From positions 14,229,501-14,293,500 of the forward strand of contig OU964932.1 in the NCBI GenBank assembly GCA_918807975.1: a stretch of 64,000 bases of DNA, given 5' to 3'. Positions 11,562 through 26,500 of the stretch are shown here, one piece after another; position 1 is the first letter of the stretch, and the number at the start of each line of letters is the position of its first letter. Under the pieces are notes generated by a model. It saw only the letters and a list, made by a program, of their open reading frames with translations. It was not told the origin of the DNA and made no database searches. The stretch comes from Aplidium turbinatum. Its lineage: Eukaryota; Chordata; Ascidiacea; Aplousobranchia; Polyclinidae. A program made the translations under genes and the position numbers.

Positions 11562-14500
11562 TCAGACCCAATACGGCTCACGGAAATTATTGTTAGAAGT
11601 TTTCAAAAGATTGGCCGGCAAAGGAGAGTTTACGTTAGAATCGCTGGCTCCGCGATGGCCAGGGTGGTGTGACTTTATTTCGCCGTTAACAGGAGCCTCA
11701 AAACCCCGCGCTTTGACGGGCTGACTCCCGATATCATGATGTGATCGGGTGGACGCAAAAACTTCGTCGAAAATCGCAAACTGGCGCTGTAAGTCTTTCT
11801 TGGGCCGGTTTTCAATAGGAGCAAAAGTGGATTTGGAATTGCGCTGTGATCCGTTGTCTGGGTAACCGGACGAGTGCAGAGATGTGGAGTCTAAGTGCTG
11901 TGAAACTCGGATTTCTGGACTCGTTAACCCGTTAGACTTGTCGTCGTTATCAAAGTTAAATTTTCCTGAGTTCAACAAGAGGTTCAGTTTATCAAAAGGT
12001 ATCGCCGTTCGTGGCTGGCGAATGTCCATGGGAGAGGAAGGGGGGCCTCCGCCATTAACTTGACCGTTCCCGTTCATCGCTAGTTTCTTCTGTTCAGCTT
12101 TGGTAATCTGTTGAATAATTTCATCCGACACCACAGTTGGTCTCTTAGACTTTTCGAGCGGCATTTTCTCTTGGTAAAAATCAAGACTTCTGCTTGTGGG
12201 CAAAGTCATATTAAAAGAAACAGGGGTGGGGATACGAGTCGGTCTATCGTATTGTTCTTTCCTGAAAACAAAGTGTGTATATTTACGCAGTGCCCACACA
12301 TGCATGAATAATTTAACTGCCATTGTATGAATCATCCAATCGGTTGACAACTGCAGTCAGTTTCACGTTAGTTCAACATTTAAATGCATCAGAATTAGCA
12401 TAAATAAAAATTTGAATGCTTAAAAAGATAACTGCAAAGACTAAACCATTCAATATTATTCCGTCCATTCAGCTTGCTTGTGAAAGGAATATTTAAAAAC
12501 ATAACTTTCAACGAAAAGATGACATCAAGGTTGGGTTCATGTCTAAACGCAAGTCGTAACATCATGATGTCAACGTTAGCAGACAGTAGCTTTCCGTTAA
12601 ATTATTGACAATCTAAGATTAGTTTGAACTGGACAGAATAAGACAAAGACACATGACACCAGCGGCCAAGATTTCAAGAAAAGATTTTCGCAATTTTGTT
12701 TGAAGGATATTAGCTCGTGTTTGCCCATGACTGCGCAATTTATGTAGCTCTGTAATTCTTTAACTCAAACACGGTCGCTTTTGCATAAAAGCGACGTCAG
12801 ATGGCATCAAATCAATGAAAAACTTTAAATTTATGATTTAAAGAGATCATCTTTTATATTCATTCCATGTTAGCCAAAGATTACTATGATGGAAGTGTTT
12901 CTATGCAGTTCAACGGTCAGCAAAACAATTCCTGAGCACATAATGACTTGGATTGAACAAGAAATACCCATCACAATACAGAACAAATAGACTGAATAAA
13001 GAATAACTAAAGTTTAGAGATGTGAGGTCCTCTTACGACACACTGCACGCAGACAACCAATGACATCAAACACACGAGCCAAAACTTTGTAAATCGGCAA
13101 CTGTAGCAACATCGTTCATAACCGGAATAAACCGGTTCGATTTCTAACACAAGCTGGATTAACAGACTATTCAAATTTATTGTGTTTGTGTATTGAAAAA
13201 AATGATCATACACATACTGTTGTACTGTTTTGTACGTCTCTCAATACACCAATTGAATGCCACCAACGAAACACTGCGTGTTTTTCACTGAGACTACTAA
13301 ACTTGAAAAACTTCTAAACTAACCAGTTAAAACCAACCAAAAATAAACCTTGATTGTATAATTAAGTAAGGTGAGAAACAACGTACTTCTCTTTTCTAGG
13401 CCTCGGCAGAGAGAAGGAATTATAAGAACTCGGTGGGGGTCGACTTGCTTTCGGTTCCGGTTCATTGGCTGCTTGCATGTGCAAGGCTACTTCGCTGTCT
13501 TCTGAGCTGGTATAGGATAGCAACCGCTGAGACTGAAAAGTATAAGATGAGTTTGAAAAACTGTATATCAACGTTAAAACACGTTTTGAAGACGGATGAT
13601 TGTTTTGCATGCAGAAGCGTTGATTTTTATTCAGCACCGGTATGAAACAAATTTGAAAAAATGACATAGAAGCAATGTGGTGTGATGCAAATTGAAACAA
13701 GAACATGAAATTTAAACATTTTATCTTTTGAAATTTTAATTACATTATACGCTTCTGTACCAAACTTGTGGGGCATATTCTCAAGGAATATCACGTTTTA
13801 TAAAATAAACTTTACACTGTCAACCACTTACAAACTCACACACAAAGTCACTACCGTGATGCCCTGTACCAAGCGAAAAGCAATGCGTATAAGTTTCACT
13901 TAAAAGTTAACACAATATCACGTTGTTTCAACGTCCAAATGACAAATTTAGTGTTACAACAACGGCATCAGTTGCCTGGCCGGATAAACTGTAATGTTGA
14001 CCAAATATCAACCAACTGCCTGCTTCAATGTTTAGCCCTCCTTAAACTTGTGAAGTCGTGTAACCTGACAATGGCGCCCCACACGTCATTATATGAACAA
14101 AGGGGATTACTACGTACTGGATTATTTGCTTTACAAATACCCAAGCTCCGTCGTAAATCTGTCACGAGAACCTTCACTTTTACATCTATCTAACGTCAGT
14201 TGAAGTTGGATTGATGAAAAACGTTTTATTTTTCAGCTAGGCAAGTACAATCAACAAGCAATAAGTCAACTTAGTCAAACCGTGTAAAGAAGTGGTAAAT
14301 ATTAAAATCTAAACGCTATATTACAAACAGACCACACAATGGTAGGAACAATTGTTGGGTCATGCTCGAGCAAGTCACATACCTCTGCTTTGACAATAAT
14401 CACAATTTTACGTTTATTGAAACAACATTCCGAAGTTCGAACTGTTTCTGTGCGTTTACAAGAAAAAGAAAGCCCAACTCTTTATCAACAGATTTTCATT

Positions 14501-17500
14501 AAACCAGAGAAGAGGAATTAAAGAAAGTACCTTTTACAGTGAATTTTAACAATCTTTGATTAAAGTGTTTGGATAATAAGAGTTAATCATGTTTACATTG
14601 ATTCAACGTCTGCAGGCGTTGAATCAATGTACAATGACGGCCTTTGCTCTCTGGGAAGTTACAAATCAATACAAAATAGGGAAATATAAGGATAACAATT
14701 GCTTCATACAGTCAGATTAGTGAAAACTTAATTCCATTCTTGCAAATTGACTGCGACTGTCAATCCTTCTTAAGGGTTCAAAACACTAGAATATAATTAG
14801 CTGACTTGCTGATGGAGCAACGTGCAGCGCAAGTCAACAGAGGCTAGACAATTATTGAAAACATATCACAACAAAAAAGCAAAAGGCAACATTGTTTTCA
14901 ATACAGTCGACAAAATTGAATCACAAACTTAATAGAATACGTCAATGCACAAGAAAGAAACGACTTACATCCAGAGAGCTGTCCACACTAGCTTGTCTTG
15001 GTGGGTACTTGGTGGCATTGTGTTGGACTGAGCGTCTGTTGTCGAAGGATTCCTTCTCAAAAGCTTGCAGCACGCCATGATCAGTGGAAACCGTTAGACG
15101 AGTCATGGATTTACTTCGAGGCCTGCAACAGCAAGTAAGGTGGACAGTTGCATTGATGCCACGAAATCAGTTACTTAATTCTTGCTCTTTACAGTCAATC
15201 GTCAACGTTGACTACGACTTAACGTTGACTACAGGCTTTCAGACAATGTGCAAACAGAAACATTTGCTGACTGGGATATAGTTGTTATTTGAGATCGACA
15301 CCCCGAATCGTTGAGTGGTTAGTTTACAGACTGGCATCCATGGCTGGATGCTGACTGCAATCACCTCGAAAAAATTCTCTTTGAAGTTTCATCGTTAAAT
15401 GACTCATAATCCGATTTTTCACACGAGATTTGTTGAAATCTGATGGTTTTAAACGCCAAACCTTCAAAGAAGGTCTAAACCTAGAGAATTTTCACTGAAT
15501 TTCTATTAGAAAAGGTAGGGTTTGCCCGACAATGTCTACATACCCAGTGCTTCTTGCTGTGCTGGGTCTGGAAGACTGATCTGAAAAGAAATATCTGATG
15601 AAATGACTTGAAACTGTACATTAATCAATGTCCAAAAAGCTATGCAAATTTCAACAAGTCGCCTTTTTGAATCAACGCAATGACAAAATAGAATGTAATT
15701 AAAGTAAACATAACCATAAAAAGAAAAGTTTCAACGCTTTAGTCCGTTTCAAACTAACTTTGATTTGCTTGTAAACTTCTTCTTTGTCTCGGTGTCATTG
15801 CCCTGGAGAATTGTTCTTCGTTTCGGTTTGACGTTGAAAGAATTACTGAGGATTTCTGTTGCACATCATTCAAGTCATAACAAACTCAGCAATTGAAATG
15901 ACAAATGCAATTGAAATGACAAATGACAAGCGCCTTGACAGTTTTTTTCTGCTCTTTCACAAACAGTCAAGAAAAGATGCTGCAGAAAGTGCAATTTGAG
16001 TAAAATGTAGCGGTAGCTAAATGAGAAAATTGCATAATTTTAAGCCAGAAAAACTTCCCTTGAAAATTTCGCTTCACCAGCAGCATCGTTAATACGGAGA
16101 AAAGCTTTAAATTGCAATTTTTCAACAATTCGCAAACTCCGGATTATATATGGAACTCATGAAAGGGAAAGAGAGTTTTTCTATAAGCTCAAAAACAACT
16201 GTTACGCAAAATTTAATCTCAGCCCACTCTCCAATGAAAACTTACGCTTCTGAGATCACCATTATCTGAAGATCGAGTTCGAGATCTTTCGTTCTCGGTC
16301 CGTGATGTCCTGAGTGATGCAAAAGTGGTGGATGAATATTCGTTATATGAAACTTTCTGACAAGCAAAACCAAAAAAAAAACGATGAAATGTGTTTTTCT
16401 TGTTATATCTTGTTTTAATTTATTTCTTTAAGCATGATTCTCGCGAGGAGAGGATGGGTGTCTATTGGATTAGTTTTATATGATGCACAATCCCAGAGCA
16501 TAAATGTTGTTCAGAACAGCACCATAAGATTGTCAGACAGCATCTAATCGTTAGCCTCGTTATCAATAACAAAGAACACAATGCACAAAGTTGGTAAAAT
16601 TTGAAATTTTGCTTCTACAGATGAACATAAGTAAGGAGGTCAATTCGTTCAGACAAACAACAACCCCGGTTGTATCACGATAAATACAGTAACAAAAAGG
16701 AGTTTTTAGCGTTTATTTGCAATGGCAGAAGAACACACAAGTATCCAACATTCCGATCTGAGTCATCTCCCACGATTGAAACAAGTTGCAAAATAGCAAG
16801 CAAGCAAGCAAAATGCATAGTCGTATGCAAAAAACGACCGCTTTTGTCCCACCCATGGGTATGCCCCTACAGTTGATAACGTTTACACTACCTCGGAGTG
16901 GACGTCCGTTGTACTTGGTGTGAACCTTTCTTATTGCGCTGTACAAGCAACTGGTCGTCCTGATGGATAGAGGTGGAGCCTCTGATAGGTGGTGTGCTCT
17001 TCGGGCGACTTAATCTGGAAACAATCGCTTATAAATATCAAGAAAACCAGCGTCCAGTAGCATGATAAGTAAGACACTGTCATCTCACCACAATCATCTA
17101 GTTACATCCAGTTTTATCTTGTTATATCTCGTTAATATACTATGTTGAACAAGTGGGTACTGAAGCAACGACCATTTTGCGTTTAAAACAAACAGCAAAT
17201 TGTGAAAAGTATCATGAATTTGAACAACTTTTGAAGTTATCACGCGGCGCTTTCCGTCGCAAATCAGCCAGTAAATTAGACATTTTTGCATTTATTCAAC
17301 GTCTGCAGACGTTTGCTGGCTGGGGAAGTGAATAGCGACACTAGGCTGCTCGGTGCACAACCACCAGATTAGTCAGATTTTACATTGATTCAACGTATAC
17401 AGACGTTGAAAAAACGAACAAAAAACATTGACTTGCTGACCAGGGAAACAAAAGGCACAGGGCACCTGTCAAAGACGTTGGATTGCAAACTTAATCTATC

Positions 17501-20500
17501 CTTCTTGCTTTGGGAATTTTTCGCCACATTTCTTTGCACGTCATGTGAATGTCTTGAAGGTGACGGTCTGAAAAGAATCACAAAGAGGAAGCTTTAGTAT
17601 TTTTTTAATACTTGATATGCAATGTTCACCTGATATGAAAACCACCTTTACTTTATTACAAAATAATCTGGACAAGTACATCGTTTTCTAAACCTCTTCT
17701 GTATTTCTAAACAACAAATCCTTCATTTTTACAACGTTTTTTACAATTGCATTCAACGTCTGCAGACGTTGAACCAATGCAAAAAACGACTGATTTGCTG
17801 TCTGGGTTGGCACGCACTATCTTTGCTGTGATGGTCAGATATAAAAATTGCACTGAATTGTGGTGAGTTTTGAGGCGATGTTGCCCACATACGCGCATCT
17901 CACTTACCGACTAACTACTCAAGTATGTTTCAAACACAGTCAAGTTTCGTCTGCACTGGCTGTTTGGACATTCTTTTTGATCGAAACACAAAACACATCT
18001 AATATTGGTCTTGCGATATAAAATTAAAACAAAGTATAATATTTTATAGAAAGGAAAAAAACTTCTAACAATTTTTGTGCTAAACACTCGTGAGCCAGAA
18101 GAGTTGACAAATATTTGATGTGCGTTTTGTTTCGAGTTCAAAATGAAACGAAATTCCATTTCTTTTGAAACAAAGTCAAGAAAAAAACTTTGCATTAAAA
18201 CGAGACATTGCATAGTTCATCGTTTATTTTTTCTTTTTACATGCAGTCCTATTCATTTCATTGTTCATTGGCGTGTCGATGCTTAAACAACAGCTACCTT
18301 CTTCGAGACCCTAACACGATGAGACAAAAACTATTATTAAAGAAAGTCAGGCAATTTGAATGTTATCGTTCGGAGTTTTATCACAGTCAAAATAATGCAA
18401 TAAACACATATCTGCGGTTGAGCTGTCAGCCACCGTCTGGATACAAGGAATTTTGATACTTGGCAAAGGTCGCTGTTTTCAACACAAGAGAAACACGATT
18501 AACATAACGCGAAGAATAAGCCGGGGTTAAATGGCAAGGATTTCACACACCGAAGAAAGGGTTTCAATTTCAATTGATTCCTCGAACGACATTCAACAAA
18601 TTTCGACTGACCTCTTGTCTGAACTCGAAGTATCAGACGTTGTGCTTGAATTTCGTGACTGGGAAGCTGAGCGTCGATGCTTTGGCGGAGTTTTTCCGTG
18701 AGGCACCAATTCCGATAAATTAGTTGTACCTTGGGTGACATAGATTTTAACTTTTTGAAAAGCTTCAAAAATGTTTACAGTTTTAAAAATCTCCAAAAAG
18801 TTAACTTTTTCTTGATTGAATTGAAAAAAAAAATACTGTTAGGGTTATGCTTGTTTTCACAAAAAAAAAAAAACTGCTTACATGAATGTAACGTTTGGAA
18901 TATTAGCTGTAAAAACTGTAAAGCAGTTCTAAAATAGCATTGTTTTAAACAGCACAAGGGTCACATACTTCGCGACATTCTGCCCGAAGCCGCAAACCGA
19001 GTGCTGGAGGGTGGAGCAGAAGATCTCAAAGGTGTCCCTGCAGAAGTCAGGGAACGTTGGTACTGACGCTGTGGCTGTTGCCTTGGCGATGTGGCAGTGC
19101 TTTGGCTGCGGCTGGTTCTGTATTGAAAATTTTTTGAAGTTGAAATTCATTTCATAAAAACGCAGATTTTGTTGCAGAAACCAGAGTTTTATCAGACACG
19201 TCCCAAAATTACAACAAAATACAAATGCTTTCCTCACACTTTAAAAGTTTCGTATGCACAACTCAGACAGCAAAATCCCCCATTTTTACATTGATTCATC
19301 GTCTGCAGGCGTTGAATCAATGTCAAAATGAGGGATTTTGCTCTGGGAAGCCACAACCCAATGTTTCGCATTGTCGCTTCAGCATGAGGGGCATACCTTG
19401 GTGTGACGGCCCGATCTGATTTGTGCTTCAGGCAGCGGCATGGGTCGTGTTTGTTTAGATAATGTTCCAACGTGTCCCATCCGCCACCGACTCTTACCAT
19501 AACATGTTGACGCAAGATCTAATGAACAAAAAGTTATAACCATACAGATAACATTTCTGGTAACTTCAAATTAAAATAAATTAGTTCTAGTAGCATGAGT
19601 AGCCTACGTACTGATACAATGTTTTTCTTAGTCCATAACGGGTTTTTAAAGTTCATATGCACCGATTTGTAGCATTAAAATTTGCTCAAGCTTTACAATA
19701 CAATGGCCTCAATGCAGAAGTTGCTCACCCGCATAAAAATAAGGTTTTCCGAGTCGCCGACTTTGTATTTTCCATCGGAAACTCTAGTCATTGGAAATTG
19801 ACTAGGACAAGTGCACATCCCAAGAATGTATTGAACCTTTAAAAATGAAAGATCTATTCTTATCCGATTCGTTTTACACCACGATAACTGTAGAAGTCAA
19901 CCTGCTAAAAAAGGGTTATCAAACCTTTTGCGTATCCTTGCGATGACCCTATGTGAGTAGGGAAGCCTTTAAAAACAATTCAATGGAATATGTACATGAT
20001 TGAGTATACAAAATTCTAAAAGTAACTTTAACTACCGTATTTCAATTATCCCTTCACACTGTAGATATGGTTGGCGCTATTTCACAAGTAGATCAATTCT
20101 GGGAAGTGGTAAAAGACACACGGGTAGATTATGTTCAACTGGAAGTCTGGCACGAGAAACAATTTAAGTGCAAATACTACGTAAAACTTGCTCGTGTACC
20201 CACCCACTAGTCAGTAGTCACTACAACAATTTTCTTCGGGTAACACTGGGGTACTCGTGCCCCCAGTCTCAAAAAATTTTGAGAAAATATGTGATAAACA
20301 AATGAAAAGCAAACAAGGAGCTCAGGCGTTATCGACATTCAAGAATGTGACATTTGTTAATGTATCATAGCTGTAGTAGAAAGTTCCCTCATAAAATTAG
20401 AAAGTTCTCTCATAAAAGTAAGTACACCTGGGTCTTTCGCAGAGTGTACTGTACACTGTCCAAGTAGTGCGTTATCAAACAGCAGTAAATCACAAATGCT

Positions 20501-23500
20501 GATTGCGAAATGCAAATCAAACACATTGAGCACTCTCTTTCAAGAAAACATAGAAAAGTCTAAATTATATCACCAATAACTATTTCTGTACAACGTGCGA
20601 CAAAACGTGTCCACACCACGTGAATTGTAACCTTTTTAACATAAATATTACGTAAAATATGATATCATACACACACCTAGCGTACTATTATCGTTAGAGC
20701 TGTTTGGAGCCAAAGTATGCTGTCAATAAAAGATGGGCAGTTACCCTTGTGTTTACAATATCGTGTGTTCATTTGTTATATTAACCATATGAATACAGAA
20801 CAACTGGTTGTAGACAATTCAGTTCATCCGACAGAAATAGAATTGGAAATAGAGTATGTTATATTCATGTCCCACATAGAAAAAATTGTTCATTTTACAT
20901 TGGTTGAACGTTTGTAGACTTTAAATCAATGTAAAAAGGACCAACTTTACCAGCTGAAATATGATAGATTCGATTATATGTTATGTATTCTGTTCAATTA
21001 GTCACGAATTGTGACGACCTAAAACCGAGACGGATTACCGCAGGATGTGCAACAAATGCCAAAACAGAATTAATCAAGCTCTGTATGTCAATACAGCAAC
21101 CAAGCATCGACAACAGTTCTTGTTAAACTCAAGCTGTAGTCGAGTACAAACCCTCAATGCAAATATGACCAGAAGTACAGACACATTTACGACGAGTAGT
21201 CGAGACTTGAGATGCAAAAATAACGTCCCATTCATTGTTTCTATAGCGTCACACAATAGCTCGTTATTTATTGATGACTGTGATGTGCAAACGCATAAGA
21301 CGCGGGTATGACAGGTGCTGTGCATACTAGTTTTATGTGAAGCCTGTTCAAGTTACATCGGTAAACAGCAAGTTCATCCCAATGAAAGACGTGTAGCTAC
21401 CACATGCGGCTGAAGCCAAACGCAGAAATTCTTACAATAACCAAAAACTTCAGTGTGATATGCCTGGTAGGCTACCGGACTGCCATTGTTTAGTTTTAGT
21501 CACACCCAATTACGAATAATTTCACCCAATAAGACCAAGATACAGAAATAGTTGCTTCGTCCAACTGTAATCCAGTGAGTAACCCACTGTCCCACCATTT
21601 TACCGCCATGGCAATCTGTTTCTGTAACCCGTGAAACTTAAAACATCAACTAGTTTTCACTGCAAAATGCTTTGAAAAAAAACTTACGGTATGAAAAAGT
21701 TTTCAAAATACCATGTAAAATGCAAAGAATAGCAAAAAGTGTTGTTATCATTCTTACATTACAAAGTTCAAAAGCTCGTAAATCGCATTCTTTAATAATT
21801 GTGATAGACTACGATTTATCTACCATTGAACAACTAACACAAAAGAATGCTTTTGAAGTCATTATCTGGACAGAACAAAACCCTGGGCAAGATTATCCAG
21901 TATAATCCGCCTAGTACTGGTCCCAGACGAATTAAAGTTTAAAGAACTCTTGATACATGTCAGCTAGCAAAATTGTCCTTTTAACGCAGAGTGACGTAGA
22001 ATAAATGTCACAAAGGTGGTTTCTGCAAGCTGACCAAATGGGCAAACTCAAATTTGGTTTGCTAGAAAAAAATCATCATTCTAACAACATCAAACAACAA
22101 CTGATTGCGAATATTTAGTTATATTTGAAGATACTGGCTAAAAAAAAGCTGGTTAAACTTGAACTATATTGCTTCGTCCAACTGTAATCCAGTGAGTAAC
22201 TCATTGTCCCACCATTTTACCGCCATGGCAAATCTGTTTCTGTAACCCGTGAAACTCAAAACATCAACTAGTTTTCACTGCAAAATCCTTTGAAAATAAA
22301 CTTACGGTATGAAAAAGTTTTCAAAGTTCTACTAAATAACGAATCTTACCATTTCATCCAAAGACTTGAAGTCACAGGTGACTTTCTGTTTGGGCGGCCC
22401 TGGTGGTGGCTTGTTGTATTCCTTGGCAGCTTTTTCCATTTCAATTTCCTCATCTATTTCTTCTTCCATTTGGATAAGAACTGGAGCTGGTACTCCAAAC
22501 TTACTTCCTCTTCTAGCAACCTTAAAACAGTTTAGACTTAAAGTGCATGTTCAATGCATTATCACGAAAACTTTATCACTGGTGAAACTTATCACACTGT
22601 GAGAGTGTAACCAATAGTACCTTACAAAAGTATAATTCTAGAGATGTTTGCAACCAATTTTCAACGGATTGCAGTATGATAATCAAACGCCTTTTTTTCA
22701 TACCTCAAGTAAACACAAAATAACATGCTTTTCATTGCGTTTGAGAACCAAGTCATTTGTTTCGAACATAACTGCGTCAGATATATCCAGTTCATTCCGG
22801 CACCAATCAATGAAGTTTGCGACGTTATCACGAGCGAAAAAACTGCTTGCCCGCACATACCGCCCCTGAAACAAAACATACCTCTCCTATATATAACTCG
22901 GCAAACTGGATGCCGGTGCTGGTTATATAAAAATAAAAATCCATCAAATATATTTAACAGGCATCAGGATTACTTACATTTATAGCACTGAAGCTGAAGG
23001 CAGCTGTATAGTTTTCGAAACGTTTGTGTGCTGAACATGAGTTTAGTATCTAGGTTAGGAGCTGTTTATTTTTAGATTAGATCTTTATTAACCTTTAAAA
23101 TAACTATAAAAATGGGACAGTCCGTACCAAGCAGTATGATTTACACAGTTAAGGCATCAAAATTAGCGCATAAACGCAGCACAGCAGAATTTAGACGTTT
23201 CATTTAAGCAGAAATACAAAATAGTTTTGAGTTTTGCTGTTAATTCAAAGAAATGTTCAACTCAGCGATGTTGACTTGTTTTTTATGTCTGTGATACAAC
23301 AAAGCAAACATTTCACCAAAAGATGACAACAACATTGCTTTACATTATAGAATCAACAGTAAACAAAGCACAATCCTACAACTTTAACTATCAGATGATT
23401 AATGTGCCCACAACAATCAGCACTGATGAATTACGACCTACCTGATTAAAAGTAATCATTTTTGTTGGAAATTTAAGGGCAGATTTCCATGGCACTTGGA

Positions 23501-26500
23501 TGTTGTTCTTTCTTATATAATCCGCACAGGTAGTGATGTTATTGGCATGCCTACACAGCAAAACGCCTGTTTCCAAAACTTTAAAGAAGTTTGCAACGTC
23601 TATATCCACTGCATAAAGTCCCTGTAAATAAGACAAGTTTTGATTTGTGTCTGAAACCTCACCATTTATTTATCTATTATACATGCAATCAAATGTACTG
23701 CAATAAATTAATCCCTGGTCAAGCTGTAACAGCTACAAATGCAAAAACAATAATTTTTACCTGATATTTGACCAAACAAGTATTAAGCTCAAAAACTTTG
23801 AAAGCTGCACTCAACTCAGTCCAGATTTACCTTAACGTATTTTTTTACCACTATAATATGACAAAAAAAATAATTGACAACGTCGGAATAAATGCACATT
23901 ACCGCCAAAAATACCTTGTGATAGTTCAACATATTGTACATAAAAAAAGCGTATCATGTTATTGATTTCCTATTATTACCTGGTGAACAGTCTCTCAATT
24001 TTTATACGTCCACTATGTTACATCACAAAAATAAAAAAGCATGATGATGCTTTGTGTTATGTTTATAGACTTCAACATAATGGTTATACACTACACGAGC
24101 AATAGAGCCGAAGGCCTTTCATACATATAACCTGTGAAACCAATGTCTTGTGTGCACCTTGAAGGAGGATTTTTTATGTAATCAATGATCGTTAAGCAAA
24201 ACAATAAACACTACAACTACAACTCAAAGCAGAACATGTTACATGTTTTCCTTGACAGCAATAACATTGAAAAAGCTTTATAAAATATATCATTATTTAC
24301 AATATTTATATATATCATAGTATGTTAATAACAATGACAAACATTTTGTAAAATACAACTAATTTTCAAAAGTTTTCAAAAAAAAATCAAGTCATAAAAT
24401 TCTTTAAAAGAAATGATTTATCAAGTGGCCTAAAACATATCATTGTTGTAATAACTGTAAACCTAGATCGTTATCGGCTGGGTGGCGGGTACAATAAGTC
24501 ATTTTTTTCACTGATTATCACTCAACATTATAACAATAATTTACTTTGTGTTTATTGGAACAACATACAGTCATACGCGCCGACTTCCGGGGGGGCCGGA
24601 GGGCGGCGCCCCCCGTAAATTTATGGTTAAGGGGCAACAAAAATGGCTACTACACGTGGTGTTTCAAAGAAAAAATACTTCGCAAGAGATTTAGATCATT
24701 TAAACGGACTTAAAGAATGCCGAAAGCGAAAAACAGCCTACGCTGCTCTTGTCTCGATTTCGAAACACAGTTCCGTACTAATGTGAAATGACGAGTGACC
24801 GCTACTACCACAGCCAACCCGCAGCATCAGGCTAAAATAAATCGTTTGTATCTACACTCGTGAAACATCAGGAGAAAGATCTTGCCCCCAAAACAGCAGC
24901 TGATCGCATGGCTTTCTCTGGAACGTGAACTACTACTGAGATGCGCACGGCGCATCTTCCCGCGCGTGAGGAGCAACTTTAAAGTCAAAACGCGTGGTAG
25001 TGAAATAGCGAATGCGAGGTTGAACGTTTTTTCTCATTTCACGAGTAATCCAAACGTCCGTTAGATTTTTTGTGACTTCAAACATGAAATCGATTTTAGC
25101 AAACTTTACCGAGTTGAAACTACGACACAACCAACAATTACGTAAATACAGCTTGAAAATCATACGGTATGGAAATTTCAAAGTAGAGGGTAGAGTAACT
25201 TACGCTGCTGGAATAGTCACGTAACTATTCACGGCAATATTAAGTAAACCAACTAAATTAGACGCGCTATTTTCAACGAGGTCTTCCCGCTGTGAGATCA
25301 ATTATGATTCAACAGAACACATTGTTTTGTTCGCAATTGTGAGAATTAAATCGAAAACCGATAAAAAAACGGTGTTTAATGGTCTTGGTCGCAGATATTG
25401 CCTGCATGAACGACGTCTCTTACCGCTAATATCACCTAGCCTAGCCAACCTGACATCATTTTATGCGGCCGCTAAGGTGTGACATCGACTTCAACGATCA
25501 TGGAATGTTACGTAATAAAAACGATTATATCCTACACGCAAAAATAAAAAAATTGATCTCTTAAAACAGCTCCTTTTGCTGTTTTGTTTCGTGAGCTTTG
25601 CATATTGTTCAAAAGTGCATAAAGTTTAGAATTGACAAGGAATCATTAAATTTGAAAATTAAGTTTGAATCTACGCAAAAAAACGTATTCAAAACTTTAC
25701 TTCGGCCGACGCCATTTCACAATCCGTAATCTACGTCGGCAATTATTTTGCCGCAGCAAAAATGCGTTCATTTTGAAAACTGCCGAGCTGGGGACAACAG
25801 CTTGTCCCGTGTATAAGTTCGGAATGGCCCGTTTCGGTGAGTCCGATCCCTTAATGGGGGATTTTTTCAATTTTTTTTTAAATTATTGGGTACCGTAGCC
25901 TAATTATCATTGCCGTTTTAGGATTAGGGGTTAGAAGTTAGGAACTCACCGAATCGGAGTCACCGAATAGTAGCAGACCCGTACAAGTTGCACCTGTCTT
26001 TTTGAGGTGAAAATCACCTGCGAAAATCTCGACCTATACTCGAGTATATACGGTATTCAATAAAAGACTATAAAGACTTTCGATAAAAAAAAACAGAAGA
26101 GAAAACACTTCGCCGTTGTTAACGCTTTGTAGGTAAGTAATTAGCAAAACGAGCGAAACAAGATTAATAAAACTGATAGCGGGTTTCCACTCTGCTTGAG
26201 ATCATGATTTTTTGCGTTTTATTTCGATAACTTCACTGTCTTGATCGTTGTTATTTACTCGCACGAAAAGGAAATGAATCGGCTTGTTTTCCAACTGTTC
26301 CAATTATGAGCTAATAATATCAAAATTTTTACGACTAGGCGTACTGCATGCGTAAAACTAATCGTTTCCAGCAGCGGTTCTAATAAATTCGGTTTGCGAC
26401 CTAGGTGTCAATATAAACAAGACACTAAGCTTAATCAAAGACTACTTTATTTGAGTAAAATAGCGTTATGGTTATGACGTCATCACCTTTCTCGCCCCCC

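Noticed and set aside
15544-15580. A 37-bp candidate exon of the GAS2-like gene with good splice signals
   Set aside because: No combination with its neighbours kept the frame, while the 44-bp exon at 15759-15802 does. It could be an alternative exon only.
10442-20955. CRISPR-like array suggested by repeated short palindromes
   Set aside because: Spacing is irregular (hundreds to thousands of bases) and the sequence is animal; the copies behave like MITEs.
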